Shown in pieces: positions 1 to 7,342 of a stretch of DNA of 14,081 bases. The stretch comes from JABMMZ01 sp044368575 (lineage in GTDB: Bacteria > Bacteroidota > Bacteroidia > NS11-12g > UBA955), in assembly GCA_044368575.1 (NCBI GenBank), contig JBIPPH010000047.1, positions 1 through 14,081 on the forward strand, written 5' to 3'. A program made the translations under genes and the position numbers. Position 1 is the first letter of the stretch. Every line of letters begins with the position of its first letter. Below the pieces are notes generated by a model, which worked only from the letters and a program-made list of their open reading frames with translations, was not told the DNA's origin and ran no database searches.

Positions 1-1
1 C

Positions 2-1072
2 TCTTTTATTCAGTACACACAGAAGGAATATACTTTGCAAAAAGACAACTTGCAATTGCATGCTATTGCGATTGAAAACAAATTGGCTCAATTTATTGAA
101 AAACACTCAGAACCTACTGATAGCAATGTGTATGAGACATACAAAGCCAATCAATTACACATCCTTAATTATTTAGAACAGTTGAATCAACAACATCAAG
201 TAAAAACACAAATCGTTTTGATTGATGCCCAAGCGAATTCCCATGAATTTTTAAAGATTGAATTAGACCCAAGCGAACTGGAGAATATCCATAAACGTTT
301 TGAAAAAAAGCAAAGGGCCTTTTACTCTGAGGTGATTTTTTTAGCGGTCTTAATCATTGGCGGCGTGGTATGGGTGTTTCAGCGTTTGCAAGCGCTCTTG
401 AATTTGAATACCATGCAAAATAATTTTTTGTTATCGGTAACCCACGAACTCAAAACGCCACTAACAGCCATTAAACTGAGTGCTCAAACCTTGAAGCGCA
501 AAGACTTACCAGAAGCCGTTCATGCAGAATTGAACAAACAGATTGAATCCAATGCTGATCGCTTAAATGAGTTGCTTGACAATGTGCTCGTAGCCACTCG
601 AATTGACGGCAATCAATACCATGTGAATTTATCGGAGTTGGACTTAACAGAACTCATTCATTCTGTAGCGGATTTGATTTTGACGACCTCACAATTTAAA
701 GGGCAATTTGAATTCAATGAAAGCGCTAAAATGATTAAGGCAGATGAAGTGGCACTTAAAATGGTATTCAGCAATCTCTTTCAAAATGCAATTAAATATG
801 CAGGTGATCAGGCAACTATTCATGTAAGCTATCGGTCTAGTAATAAAGGCTTCGATGTAATAGTGGCAGACAATGGTCCTGGCATTGACGAATCAGAATT
901 AAAGGCCATCTTTAATAAGTTTTACAGAGTTGGCAATGAATCTGTTCGAAGCACAAAAGGCACCGGACTAGGCCTGTACTTAGTTCAGCAAATTTTAAAA
1001 TCACACAAAGCGGAAATACAAGCAGCAAACAATACCCCACAAGGCACCCAATTCATTATCACATTTAAATAA
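2..1072 (+). CDS. Sensor histidine kinase, 5' partial (left edge of window)
   Basis: This inner-membrane sensor kinase autophosphorylates on a histidine and passes the phosphate to the response regulator encoded 7 bases downstream. The frame is open from base 2. A TTG at 35 could start it, but that would leave a protein with no first membrane helix, so I read the gene as truncated by the window edge. Numbering from the TTG codon, residues 1-95 are a charged, helical, probably periplasmic stretch, and 98-115 form a membrane helix. The H-box HELKTP has the phospho-accepting His137. The N-box is SNLFQNAIKYA with Asn251, followed by G1 DNGPGID (279-285), the F-box FNKFYR (293-298) and G2 GTGLGLYLV (309-317), so the catalytic core is complete. 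There is no HAMP or PAS domain between the membrane helix and the H-box. The layout of two helices with a small helical sensor between them is common in Bacteroidota kinases. The signal sensed is unknown. Confidence 0.93.
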   Translation, partial: SFIQYTQKEYTLQKDNLQLHAIAIENKLAQFIEKHSEPTDSNVYETYKANQLHILNYLEQLNQQHQVKTQIVLIDAQANSHEFLKIELDPSELENIHKRFEKKQRAFYSEVIFLAVLIIGGVVWVFQRLQALLNLNTMQNNFLLSVTHELKTPLTAIKLSAQTLKRKDLPEAVHAELNKQIESNADRLNELLDNVLVATRIDGNQYHVNLSELDLTELIHSVADLILTTSQFKGQFEFNESAKMIKADEVALKMVFSNLFQNAIKYAGDQATIHVSYRSSNKGFDVIVADNGPGIDESELKAIFNKFYRVGNESVRSTKGTGLGLYLVQQILKSHKAEIQAANNTPQGTQFIITFK

Positions 1073-1079
1073 TACCTTT

Positions 1080-1766
1080 ATGAACCGCATTTTATTGGTT
1101 GAAGACGAAAGCAGTTTACACGACTTGCTCAAAATGAACTTAGAGATGGATGGCAACAGAGTGATTGGCGCTAAAGATGGCCCTTCTGCTATTCAAAAGT
1201 TCAACGATCAACAATTCGATTTGGTGATTTTAGACATCATGATTCCGGGTATCGATGGCCTGAATGTTTGTGAAAATATTCGACTCAAAAACCAAGAGGT
1301 GCCCATCTTGTTTTTATCTGCTAAAAACAGAGTAGAAGACCGCATAGCTGGCCTAAAAAAGGGAGCTGATGATTACATTACTAAGCCCTTTAATTTAGAA
1401 GAGTTACAATTGCGCATCAATAATCTGTTAAAACGCGGCGTGCATCAACAACCGCATCAACACATAAGAGAATTTGAATTTGGCGGCAACACTGTGAACT
1501 TCGAAAAGCATGAAGCCAAAGGTGTTAATGGGCATTTTAATTTGACCAAAAAAGAAGTCTTGTTGTTAAAGCTTTTAATTGAACATAAAAACGAAGTGGT
1601 AAGTCGTGAAAAAATCCTTCAAACGGTATGGGGTTATTCAGTGTATCCATCTACCAGAACCATTGATAACTTTATACTCTCGTTTAGAAAATACTTTGAG
1701 TTAGACCCTAAAAACCCTAAACATTTCTTAGCTATTAGAGGGGTGGGTTACATCTTTGAATGTTGA
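1080..1766 (+). CDS. OmpR/PhoB-family response regulator transcription factor
   Basis: This is a cytoplasmic DNA-binding response regulator and the likely partner of the kinase just upstream, since the 7-base gap implies one transcript. The receiver domain spans residues 2-118. It has the acidic pair Glu8-Asp9, the phospho-acceptor Asp52 in LVILDIMIPG, Ser80 and Lys102 (ITKPF), so all residues needed for phosphorylation are present. A winged-helix output domain follows at about 133-227. Its recognition region contains SREKILQTVWG and TRTIDNFILSFRKYF, and it ends in the typical RGVGYIF hairpin. The length of 228 residues is normal for the family. The ATG at 1080 gives a complete receiver domain. 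The targets are unknown. Dyad symmetries lie 14-44 bases beyond the stop, ahead of the heme operon promoter, and are one candidate site of action. That link is inference. Confidence 0.96.
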   Translation: MNRILLVEDESSLHDLLKMNLEMDGNRVIGAKDGPSAIQKFNDQQFDLVILDIMIPGIDGLNVCENIRLKNQEVPILFLSAKNRVEDRIAGLKKGADDYITKPFNLEELQLRINNLLKRGVHQQPHQHIREFEFGGNTVNFEKHEAKGVNGHFNLTKKEVLLLKLLIEHKNEVVSREKILQTVWGYSVYPSTRTIDNFILSFRKYFELDPKNPKHFLAIRGVGYIFEC

Positions 1767-1779
1767 TTTTACTTAGGGT

Positions 1780-1810
1780 TAACTGTCAGTTATTTGTCAA
1801 ATTAGGCCTA
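1780..1810. promoter_or_regulatory. Cluster of three short dyads ahead of the hmuY-like promoter
   Basis: Three inverted repeats follow one another here: TAACTGTCAGTTA (1780-1792, 6-base arms around one base), TTTGTCAAA (1793-1801, 4-base arms) and TAGGCCTA (1803-1810, perfect). They end 8 bases before the proposed -33 element, which is a plausible place for an activator or repressor. The first could also fold as a weak, AT-rich hairpin after the response-regulator gene, but no proper T-run follows it. Function is inferred from position only. Confidence 0.3.
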
Positions 1811-1818
1811 CAGTAGTG

Positions 1819-1845
1819 TTGAAGTGAATTGTGCCATTAATTTTG
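1819..1845 (+). promoter_or_regulatory. Bacteroidota-type promoter of the heme-uptake operon
   Basis: The -7 element TAATTTTG (1838-1845) matches the Bacteroidota consensus TAnnTTTG exactly. A TTG at 1819-1821 is a possible -33 element with a 16-base spacer, slightly shorter than usual. Transcription would begin near 1851-1853, leaving a leader of about 15 bases before the ATG at 1867. This placement argues against translation starting at the upstream GTG at 1831, which would lie inside the promoter. Confidence 0.55.
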
Positions 1846-1866
1846 CGCCATAATTCATTTTACACC

Positions 1867-3156
1867 ATGAAAAAATCAATCATATTATGCGCATTTTTAC
1901 TCAGCTTAAGCTCAGTATTTGCTCAATGTCCGGCCAATGACAGTGCCATTATGGGTTCCGGTTCAGTTAACGATGTATATTATAGCTTCAAAAAATTCAG
2001 TCAAACTGGCAATGGTGTTGTTAGCACCGTTTCTAACACCAACTGGCATTTAGCGTTTTCAGTTATGCCGAGTAATTTTCCTAATAACCCAGCCAACGGC
2101 GTGGCCATAAGAGTTAATTCTACATTAGGCGAGAATCCTCAAACACAATCTACAGGTACCAATTTAGTGAAATTACCTGGCGCCAATGCCAATAATTGGA
2201 GAGGTATTGATACCACAGGTTTATATGCCTTACAACCGCTTTATGACAGTGACAGCACTTGGAACTTGAGCGCTTTCACCAAAGGCTATAAAATTTCAGA
2301 TCCATTTAATTTTATTTGGGGCAATTACAACCCAACTACGCACAACGTTGAGGGCAATGGTTCAGTGTATGTGTTGTACAACAAGAGTGCTAATTGGTAC
2401 AAGAAAATCAATGTTAAAGAAGTTACCCTTGACACCATGTGGCATGTGATCATTTCTAATATTGACAATACTGACTCTCAGTATTTATGGATCAATAAAA
2501 GAGCGTTTCAAAACCGCATGTTTGTTTATTACAATGTGTTGACTAATACCTTGAGTCTTAGAGAACCATTGATGGATCAATGGGATGTGGTATGGACCAA
2601 ATACAAAGGCATGGTTTCTATCGGTGGCCCTAAAGTGCCATATACGGTTACAGGTGTATTAAGCCATCCAAAGCTTAAAGTAGCTAAAAATGTTGGCAAG
2701 AACTGCGATCAGGTGTCTTTCAGCGATATGACTGCGCCTTACCAAAACAATATCTCAACCATAGGACACGATTGGAAAGTTTTTACCGGCATGTCATACA
2801 GTATGGTCGATACATTCGTATACTTTGTAAATACCCCAGATTTCCACTACTACAAAGTATCCATGAAATCTTTTAAAGGCGGTAAAACAACCTTTAATGT
2901 ATTGCAAGATCAAATGTCTGTAGAGCCAATTAATTCGACTGGGGCGGTTAAGGTTTATCCTAATCCTAGTAATGGTTTAATTCAGGTTGAAAGTACAGAC
3001 TTAATTGACCACATTATCGTATACAACGCCATGGGGCAAGCCGTGCTCAATAGCTCAAACACTGTACTTGATTTACAAGCTATGCCATCTGGTTTATACC
3101 ACTTGGCTATTTATACCAACAAAGGTTTAGTATTGAGTTCTGTTGTAAAGTCTTAA
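1867..3156 (+). CDS. Secreted HmuY-like protein with T9SS type A sorting domain
   Basis: This is a probable extracellular, cell-surface-attached heme-binding-type protein of 429 residues. Residues 1-19 form a signal peptide (MKKS, then a hydrophobic stretch ending VFA before Gln20). The ATG at 1867 is preferred over the in-frame GTG at 1831, which overlaps the -7 element and would bury the signal peptide. The body carries HmuY-family features: WHLAF (60-64) followed by AIRVNS, QWDVVWTKY (238-246), PYTVTGVLSHP (258-268) and IGHDWK (299-304). Residues 360-429 form a T9SS sorting domain, with VKVYPNPSNG at its start and PSGLYHLAIYT near its end. It should therefore cross the outer membrane by T9SS and be anchored or released. 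The receptor gene follows 7 bases after the stop. Classical HmuY is a lipoprotein, so this arrangement differs. The HmuY assignment rests on motif resemblance and on the neighbouring receptor. The ligand (heme or something else) is not proven by the sequence. Confidence 0.8.
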   Translation: MKKSIILCAFLLSLSSVFAQCPANDSAIMGSGSVNDVYYSFKKFSQTGNGVVSTVSNTNWHLAFSVMPSNFPNNPANGVAIRVNSTLGENPQTQSTGTNLVKLPGANANNWRGIDTTGLYALQPLYDSDSTWNLSAFTKGYKISDPFNFIWGNYNPTTHNVEGNGSVYVLYNKSANWYKKINVKEVTLDTMWHVIISNIDNTDSQYLWINKRAFQNRMFVYYNVLTNTLSLREPLMDQWDVVWTKYKGMVSIGGPKVPYTVTGVLSHPKLKVAKNVGKNCDQVSFSDMTAPYQNNISTIGHDWKVFTGMSYSMVDTFVYFVNTPDFHYYKVSMKSFKGGKTTFNVLQDQMSVEPINSTGAVKVYPNPSNGLIQVESTDLIDHIIVYNAMGQAVLNSSNTVLDLQAMPSGLYHLAIYTNKGLVLSSVVKS

Positions 3157-3163
3157 CAGCACC

Positions 3164-5176
3164 TTGTTGATTCTGCGTCATATTTTTTGTGTAATGGCAA
3201 TATCTGTAACGGGTATTGCCTTTGCGCAATCTAATGACACCACTGACCAACGCACAGTAGTGGCCACTGGCAATATTATGCCAAGTAGTCAATCGAGCAC
3301 CGTGCACAATGTAAAAATCATTACGGCTAAAACCATAGACAAGCAAGGTGTTTTCAATTTAAAAGACCTCTTGTTGAAAGAAAATACCGTCCGCATCAGT
3401 AACGATAATTTGCTCGGCTCTTCAATGAGTTTGCAAGGCATCAGCGGGCAAAACATCAAAATATTATTAGATGGTGTGCCCATTACTGGCCGCGAAAATG
3501 GTAACATTGACTTAGGTCAAATGAATTTAAACAACATAGAACGCATTGAAATCATTGAAGGGCCTTTGTCTGTTATATATGGAACCGATGCTTTGGGTGG
3601 TGTGATCAATATGATTTCAAAGCGCATAGTTTTGGATTCTGCTAAACCCTACACTGCTTTTGCCAACGCATATTCCGAGAGCATCAAACAAAATAATATT
3701 GGCGCCGGTGCAATGCTAAAAGTGAGTGGGATTGATATCGGAGCCAGTGTAAATCGCAATTTCTTTGGAGGCTATAATCCTGTGCCTAACAGCAGAGTGA
3801 TGTTATGGAAACCTAAAGAACAATTGTTTGGCAATTTTACTTTGTTGCATCAATCCGGTAAACTCAAATTGCGTTTTAAAACCGATTGGTTCAAAGAAAC
3901 CATAGAGAATAGATCCGAGCCGGTAATCAATCATTTGGAAGCTTATGCCTACGATGAATACTATTTAACCAATCGCGGCATAACCTCTTTAAACCTTGAA
4001 AAGAAAATTCACCCATTGGCCTATTGGCAGGTATTAACGTCTTTTAGTAATTACCAACGCGACAAAGTAACCTACTTAAAAGACCTCACCCAAAACGAGC
4101 AAATGCAAGTGGTTCAGAACCCAGATGCCAATAGCTCAACTACTTTTTTAACCGCCATGAGCCGAGGCACCTACAGCAATGCTGAGTGGTCAAAAATGGC
4201 TTATCAATTGGGGTATGATATTAACCTCAATAATGCTTTTGGTAGTAAAATAGAAGCTGATAAAGGCAAAATCAATGATTACGCTGTATTTGCTTGTGCT
4301 GAAATTAAAGCCATTAAACACTTCAACATCAAACCTGGTTTTAGGGCCAGTTACAACAGTCAATTTGCGGCGCCATTTATTCCGTCTTTACAAATCAAAT
4401 ACGATGGCATAAAACGTTTGAGTATTCGTTATGCTTATGGCAGAGGATTTAGAGCCCCTGGTTTAAAAGAAATGTACTTGTACTTTGTAGATTTCAATCA
4501 CAATATTTTGGGCAATCCAGATTTGAAATCTGAGTTGTCTGACAACCACAATGCGGCACTTAAATACCGTTTCAAATTCAAGCAATGGCAATTGGTGTTA
4601 GACAACAGTTATTTTTACAACAGCCTATACAATCAAATTGCATTAGTGCGCATCAATTCAAGCGCTTTAGCCTATACCTACCAAAATGTTGATCGTTTTA
4701 AATCCTTAGGCACCAACTTAATGTTGCAGTTCTCAAAGCGTCGTTTTAGTGGTAATATTGGAGCGGCTTACACGGGCATCAATAACAATGCTTTTGAATG
4801 GGTAGGCAAACAACATTTTTTATATTCACCTGAGTTGAGAACCCAATTATTTTATCAACTCAAATCAAAGCATTTTTACGACCAAACTACCGTTTCAGTA
4901 TTCTATAAATACGTGGGTAAAACGGTGGGCTATGCTCTAGACAATTTGCGCAATGTGGTCAACACTTATACCGAAGCTTACAGCATGCTAGATTTGACCA
5001 TCAACAAAGCATTAATGCGTAATCGTTTGGTCTTTACAATGGGTTGCAAGAACCTTTTAAATGTGAGTACCATTAAGTCCGTAAATGTGTCGAGTAGCTT
5101 TCATAATGCGGGCAGTAACACCATGCCGGTGTCTATAGGAAGATCTGTTTTTATTCAGTGTGCAGTAAAATTATGA
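3164..5176 (+). CDS. HmuR-like TonB-dependent outer-membrane receptor
   Basis: This is an outer-membrane gated channel that imports a bound ligand, probably heme, using TonB energy. Residues 1-22 form the signal peptide (LILRH, then IFCVMAISVTGIAFAQ). This requires a TTG start at 3164 or 3167, because the first ATG (3194) would leave the signal peptide without its basic end. The plug domain covers about 45-155, including LLDGVPI and the conserved GPLSVIYGTDALGGVINMISK region (133-153). The rest is a beta-barrel of about 500 residues ending in alternating hydrophobic residues (SVFIQCAVKL). Between strands lie GFRAP (FRAP at 429-432), His446 and NPDL (451-454), the arrangement known from heme receptors. 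There is no CarboxypepD-like N-terminal extension, so it is not a SusC-type glycan porin. Its stop overlaps the next start (ATGA). HmuY-like genes on both sides support a heme or porphyrin ligand. A siderophore or cobalamin ligand remains possible. Confidence 0.87.
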   Translation: MLILRHIFCVMAISVTGIAFAQSNDTTDQRTVVATGNIMPSSQSSTVHNVKIITAKTIDKQGVFNLKDLLLKENTVRISNDNLLGSSMSLQGISGQNIKILLDGVPITGRENGNIDLGQMNLNNIERIEIIEGPLSVIYGTDALGGVINMISKRIVLDSAKPYTAFANAYSESIKQNNIGAGAMLKVSGIDIGASVNRNFFGGYNPVPNSRVMLWKPKEQLFGNFTLLHQSGKLKLRFKTDWFKETIENRSEPVINHLEAYAYDEYYLTNRGITSLNLEKKIHPLAYWQVLTSFSNYQRDKVTYLKDLTQNEQMQVVQNPDANSSTTFLTAMSRGTYSNAEWSKMAYQLGYDINLNNAFGSKIEADKGKINDYAVFACAEIKAIKHFNIKPGFRASYNSQFAAPFIPSLQIKYDGIKRLSIRYAYGRGFRAPGLKEMYLYFVDFNHNILGNPDLKSELSDNHNAALKYRFKFKQWQLVLDNSYFYNSLYNQIALVRINSSALAYTYQNVDRFKSLGTNLMLQFSKRRFSGNIGAAYTGINNNAFEWVGKQHFLYSPELRTQLFYQLKSKHFYDQTTVSVFYKYVGKTVGYALDNLRNVVNTYTEAYSMLDLTINKALMRNRLVFTMGCKNLLNVSTIKSVNVSSSFHNAGSNTMPVSIGRSVFIQCAVKL

Positions 5177-6195
5177 GGAGATTTAATCAGTTGTTGTTAG
5201 GCTTTTTGCTGTTCACTTTGACGGCTTGTTTCAAGAAAGAAATACCCGTTATTTTGCCTCAAGGTAATAGTCAAATTAGTGTTTGTAATTTAGGAAGTGA
5301 TTATGAAAATAATGTTTATTTTGACTTAAGTACAAACGCTTATACAATGCATGTTTCCGATGACTGGGATTTGCGGTTTGAAACAGCTGACACAGCTTGG
5401 GGCGTATTTATTAATACGGGCAATAACCTCAAATTATTTAAAACAGATTTGTACAGTTTAAATGACATTCGAAGCAAAGATTCCAATTACATAAAATCAT
5501 TTAAATCTATCGTAGATGCCCCTGAAGGTATGGCAAGTTCCTCAGCCATTGCAGACTGGCGTCATTTCAAACGCAAAGGTGGCATTGATTCGTCGGGTGT
5601 TTTTGTGTTGAATTTGAGTTATGGGAAAGGGGCTGATTATTATGCTTGTTTTCAGATTTTAAGTGTTACAAATCGCGCATACAGCATTGCTGTTTCACGC
5701 TTGAATCAACAACGCATAGATACTTTCGAAATCCTTAAAGATCAAACAGCCAATTACAGTTATTTTTCATTTGCCAATGGCGGTCAGCTTATCCATAATG
5801 TTGAACCCAATAAAACCCAATGGGACTTCATGTTTACGCGTTATAATCATAATTTTATGGGTATTTTGCCCAACAATCAACCGTTTCCATACCGCGTAGC
5901 AGGGGTTTTGACTAATCGCAACGGGGTTAAAGTGGCCAAGGATTCAACGACTGGATTTGAAAAAATTGACGCCTCTTGTCTTCCACAATACGCATTCAGC
6001 AGCATGGCCAATGCCATAGGCTACGATTGGAAATCACATGCGTTTGGCGCGGTAGGCAATTATGTGGTGAACGCTAAAATTACCTTTATCATTCAAGATA
6101 CTGATGGTCAAATTTACAAATTAAGGTTCTTGGATTTTTACAATGCCAAGGCTGAAAAAGGCTATCCAAAGTTCGAATTTTTACGCATTCGTTGA
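5173..6195 (+). CDS. HmuY-like surface lipoprotein
   Basis: This is a probable outer-membrane lipoprotein that captures ligand for the receptor encoded just upstream. The ATG at 5173 overlaps the receptor stop by four bases (ATGA). It is preferred to a GTG at 5158 because it yields a clean lipoprotein signal (MRRFNQ, then LLLGFLLFTLTAC with lipidated Cys19). FKKE follows the cysteine, a charged stretch that loosely resembles Bacteroidota lipoprotein surface-export signals. The 340-residue protein shares a series of motifs with the T9SS-bearing protein upstream: WDLRF (65-69), QWDFMFTRY (216-224), PYRVAGVL (239-246) and IGYDWK (282-287), in the same order. I therefore read it as a paralogue of the same HmuY-type fold, without the C-terminal sorting domain. 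Histidines that could be considered for heme ligation include His60, His208, His226 and His289, but alignment to a solved HmuY would be needed to choose. It is the last gene of the operon. Confidence 0.8.
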   Translation: MRRFNQLLLGFLLFTLTACFKKEIPVILPQGNSQISVCNLGSDYENNVYFDLSTNAYTMHVSDDWDLRFETADTAWGVFINTGNNLKLFKTDLYSLNDIRSKDSNYIKSFKSIVDAPEGMASSSAIADWRHFKRKGGIDSSGVFVLNLSYGKGADYYACFQILSVTNRAYSIAVSRLNQQRIDTFEILKDQTANYSYFSFANGGQLIHNVEPNKTQWDFMFTRYNHNFMGILPNNQPFPYRVAGVLTNRNGVKVAKDSTTGFEKIDASCLPQYAFSSMANAIGYDWKSHAFGAVGNYVVNAKITFIIQDTDGQIYKLRFLDFYNAKAEKGYPKFEFLRIR

Positions 6196-6196
6196 G

Positions 6197-6280
6197 CCAA
6201 TTATTGGGCCAAAACCTTCTTGTTTTTAGGACAAATTGTCTGAATTATCGATAAAATCCTTGAAATGGGCCTAAAAGGAT
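6197..6280. promoter_or_regulatory. Dyad-rich intergenic segment between the heme and polysaccharide operons
   Basis: This stretch codes for nothing recognisable but holds several inverted repeats: CCAATTATTGG (6197-6207), overlapping TTGGGCCAA (6204-6212), GACAAATTGTC (6230-6240), TATCGATA (6246-6253), and ATCCTT (6256-6261) pairing with AAGGAT (6275-6280). None is a GC-rich stem followed directly by a T-run, so I do not call a rho-independent terminator. The short run GTTTTT at 6222-6227 is the nearest thing to one. The dyads could be operators for the promoter that follows. Confidence 0.25.
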
Positions 6281-6304
6281 GAGCATAAACTGCTGTAAAT
6301 TAAG

Positions 6305-6312
6305 CATCTTTG
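6305..6312 (+). promoter_or_regulatory. Possible -7 promoter element for the nrnA to wzc operon
   Basis: CATCTTTG agrees with TAnnTTTG at every fixed position but the first. No good -33 TTG lies at the usual distance. If used, transcription would begin around 6318-6320, only a few bases before the ATG at 6323, giving an almost leaderless message. It is the only candidate in the 127 bases before the long gene run. Confidence 0.4.
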
Positions 6313-6322
6313 TGGTTTGTAT

Positions 6323-7342
6323 ATGGTCATTCATTCGGCAAAAACGATATTAGACACCATTCAAGCTGTTAAAGGCGCCAAGGTGGTTATTACTACCCAC
6401 CACAAACCTGATGCTGATGCCATGGGTTCCAGTTTGGGCTTAAGGCAATTTTTAATGCGCATTGGTTGTTCTGTTACTTTGATTACCCCTACTGATTACG
6501 CTTCATTTTTAAAATGGATGAAAGGCGAAGCAGATACCATTGTGTTTGAAGACCAAGTGGAAACTGCTACCGCCATTACCCAAGCGGCTGATTTTATTTT
6601 TTGTTTAGATTTTAATCAACTCTCAAGGATCAATGAATTTGGAGACGTTGTAGGCAATGCCAAAGCCCTTAAAATTTTAATCGATCACCACCAATACCCG
6701 CAAGGCTTTGAAGATTTTACTTACTGGGATGATAAAGCCAGCTCCACTTGTGAATTGGTATACCGCTTTATTCAAGAAGCTGGAATGTCAGACTTAATCG
6801 ATACTGATACAGCTGCTTGTTTGTACACAGGTATAGTAACAGATACAGGGTCATTCAGATTCAATAGTTGCAGCAGCGCTACCATGCGCATTGCAGCAGA
6901 TTTAATGGATAAGGGCATTAACCACAGCAGTATTTTTGATTCTGTTTACGATAGTTTTTCAGAGTCTCGAGTAAAGTTTATTGGTTATGCCATCAGTCAA
7001 AAGTTAGAGGTGTTGCCTGAGTACAACACAGCGCTAATAACCATTAACCATGATGAGCTTAAACGTTTTAACATTACCACTGGCGATACAGAAGGTTTAG
7101 TGAATTATGGTTTGAGTATTGAAGGCATTCGCTTTGCAGTGTTGATCATAGACCGCAGTAAGTTGGTGAAAATGAGCTTCAGAAGTAAGGGGCAATTTGC
7201 AGCAAATGTATTTGCCATGAACCATTTTAACGGCGGCGGACACTTTCACGCAGCAGGCGGAAGCAGTTCGGCCAGCTTAGAAGACACCATTGAACAATTT
7301 AAAACAGCATTAATCAGTTATAAAGATCAATTACATGGGTAA
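6323..7342 (+). CDS. nrnA: DHH/DHHA1 phosphoesterase, NrnA-like (nanoRNase / pAp phosphatase family)
   Basis: This is a cytoplasmic metal-dependent phosphoesterase. NrnA-family members degrade very short RNAs and often dephosphorylate 3'-phosphoadenosine-5'-phosphate; which activity dominates here cannot be read from the sequence. The metal-binding motifs are all present: HxxPDxDA (His26, Asp30, Asp32), Asp96 in CLDFNQ, Asp121-His122-His123, and Asp174 in GIVTDTGSFRF. The DHHA1 substrate-binding part ends with SFRS (285-288) and the glycine-rich GGGHFHAAGG (304-313). The length of 339 residues is normal for the family. An in-frame TTG at 6317 would add two residues, but ATG 6323 is preferred because the TTG lies at or before the expected transcription start. 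It is the first gene of a long overlapping series, and its end overlaps the FKBP lipoprotein start by 8 bases. The pairing with FKBP genes is contextual and suggests co-expression rather than a shared pathway. Confidence 0.92.
   Translation: MVIHSAKTILDTIQAVKGAKVVITTHHKPDADAMGSSLGLRQFLMRIGCSVTLITPTDYASFLKWMKGEADTIVFEDQVETATAITQAADFIFCLDFNQLSRINEFGDVVGNAKALKILIDHHQYPQGFEDFTYWDDKASSTCELVYRFIQEAGMSDLIDTDTAACLYTGIVTDTGSFRFNSCSSATMRIAADLMDKGINHSSIFDSVYDSFSESRVKFIGYAISQKLEVLPEYNTALITINHDELKRFNITTGDTEGLVNYGLSIEGIRFAVLIIDRSKLVKMSFRSKGQFAANVFAMNHFNGGGHFHAAGGSSSASLEDTIEQFKTALISYKDQLHG

Noticed and set aside
35..37. TTG at 35 as the genuine start of the sensor kinase
   Set aside because: The frame stays open to the window edge, and starting here would leave out the expected first membrane helix; the gene is more likely cut by the window.
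1831..1866. In-frame GTG at 1831 as the start of the HmuY-like T9SS protein
   Set aside because: It overlaps the TAATTTTG promoter element and adds 12 residues before an otherwise typical signal peptide; ATG 1867 is better.
3107..3507. Two open frames on the minus strand (3107-3346 and 3289-3507)
   Set aside because: They lie opposite the receptor gene, whose signal peptide and plug domain explain the sequence; the translated products show no recognisable motif.
5158..5172. GTG at 5158 as the start of the HmuY-like lipoprotein
   Set aside because: The ATG at 5173 gives an ATGA overlap with the receptor stop and a standard lipoprotein signal; the extra five residues (MCSKI) only lengthen it.
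6197..6230. Rho-independent terminator after the heme operon
   Set aside because: The stems are short or bulged and AT-rich, and the T-run is not directly after a stable stem.
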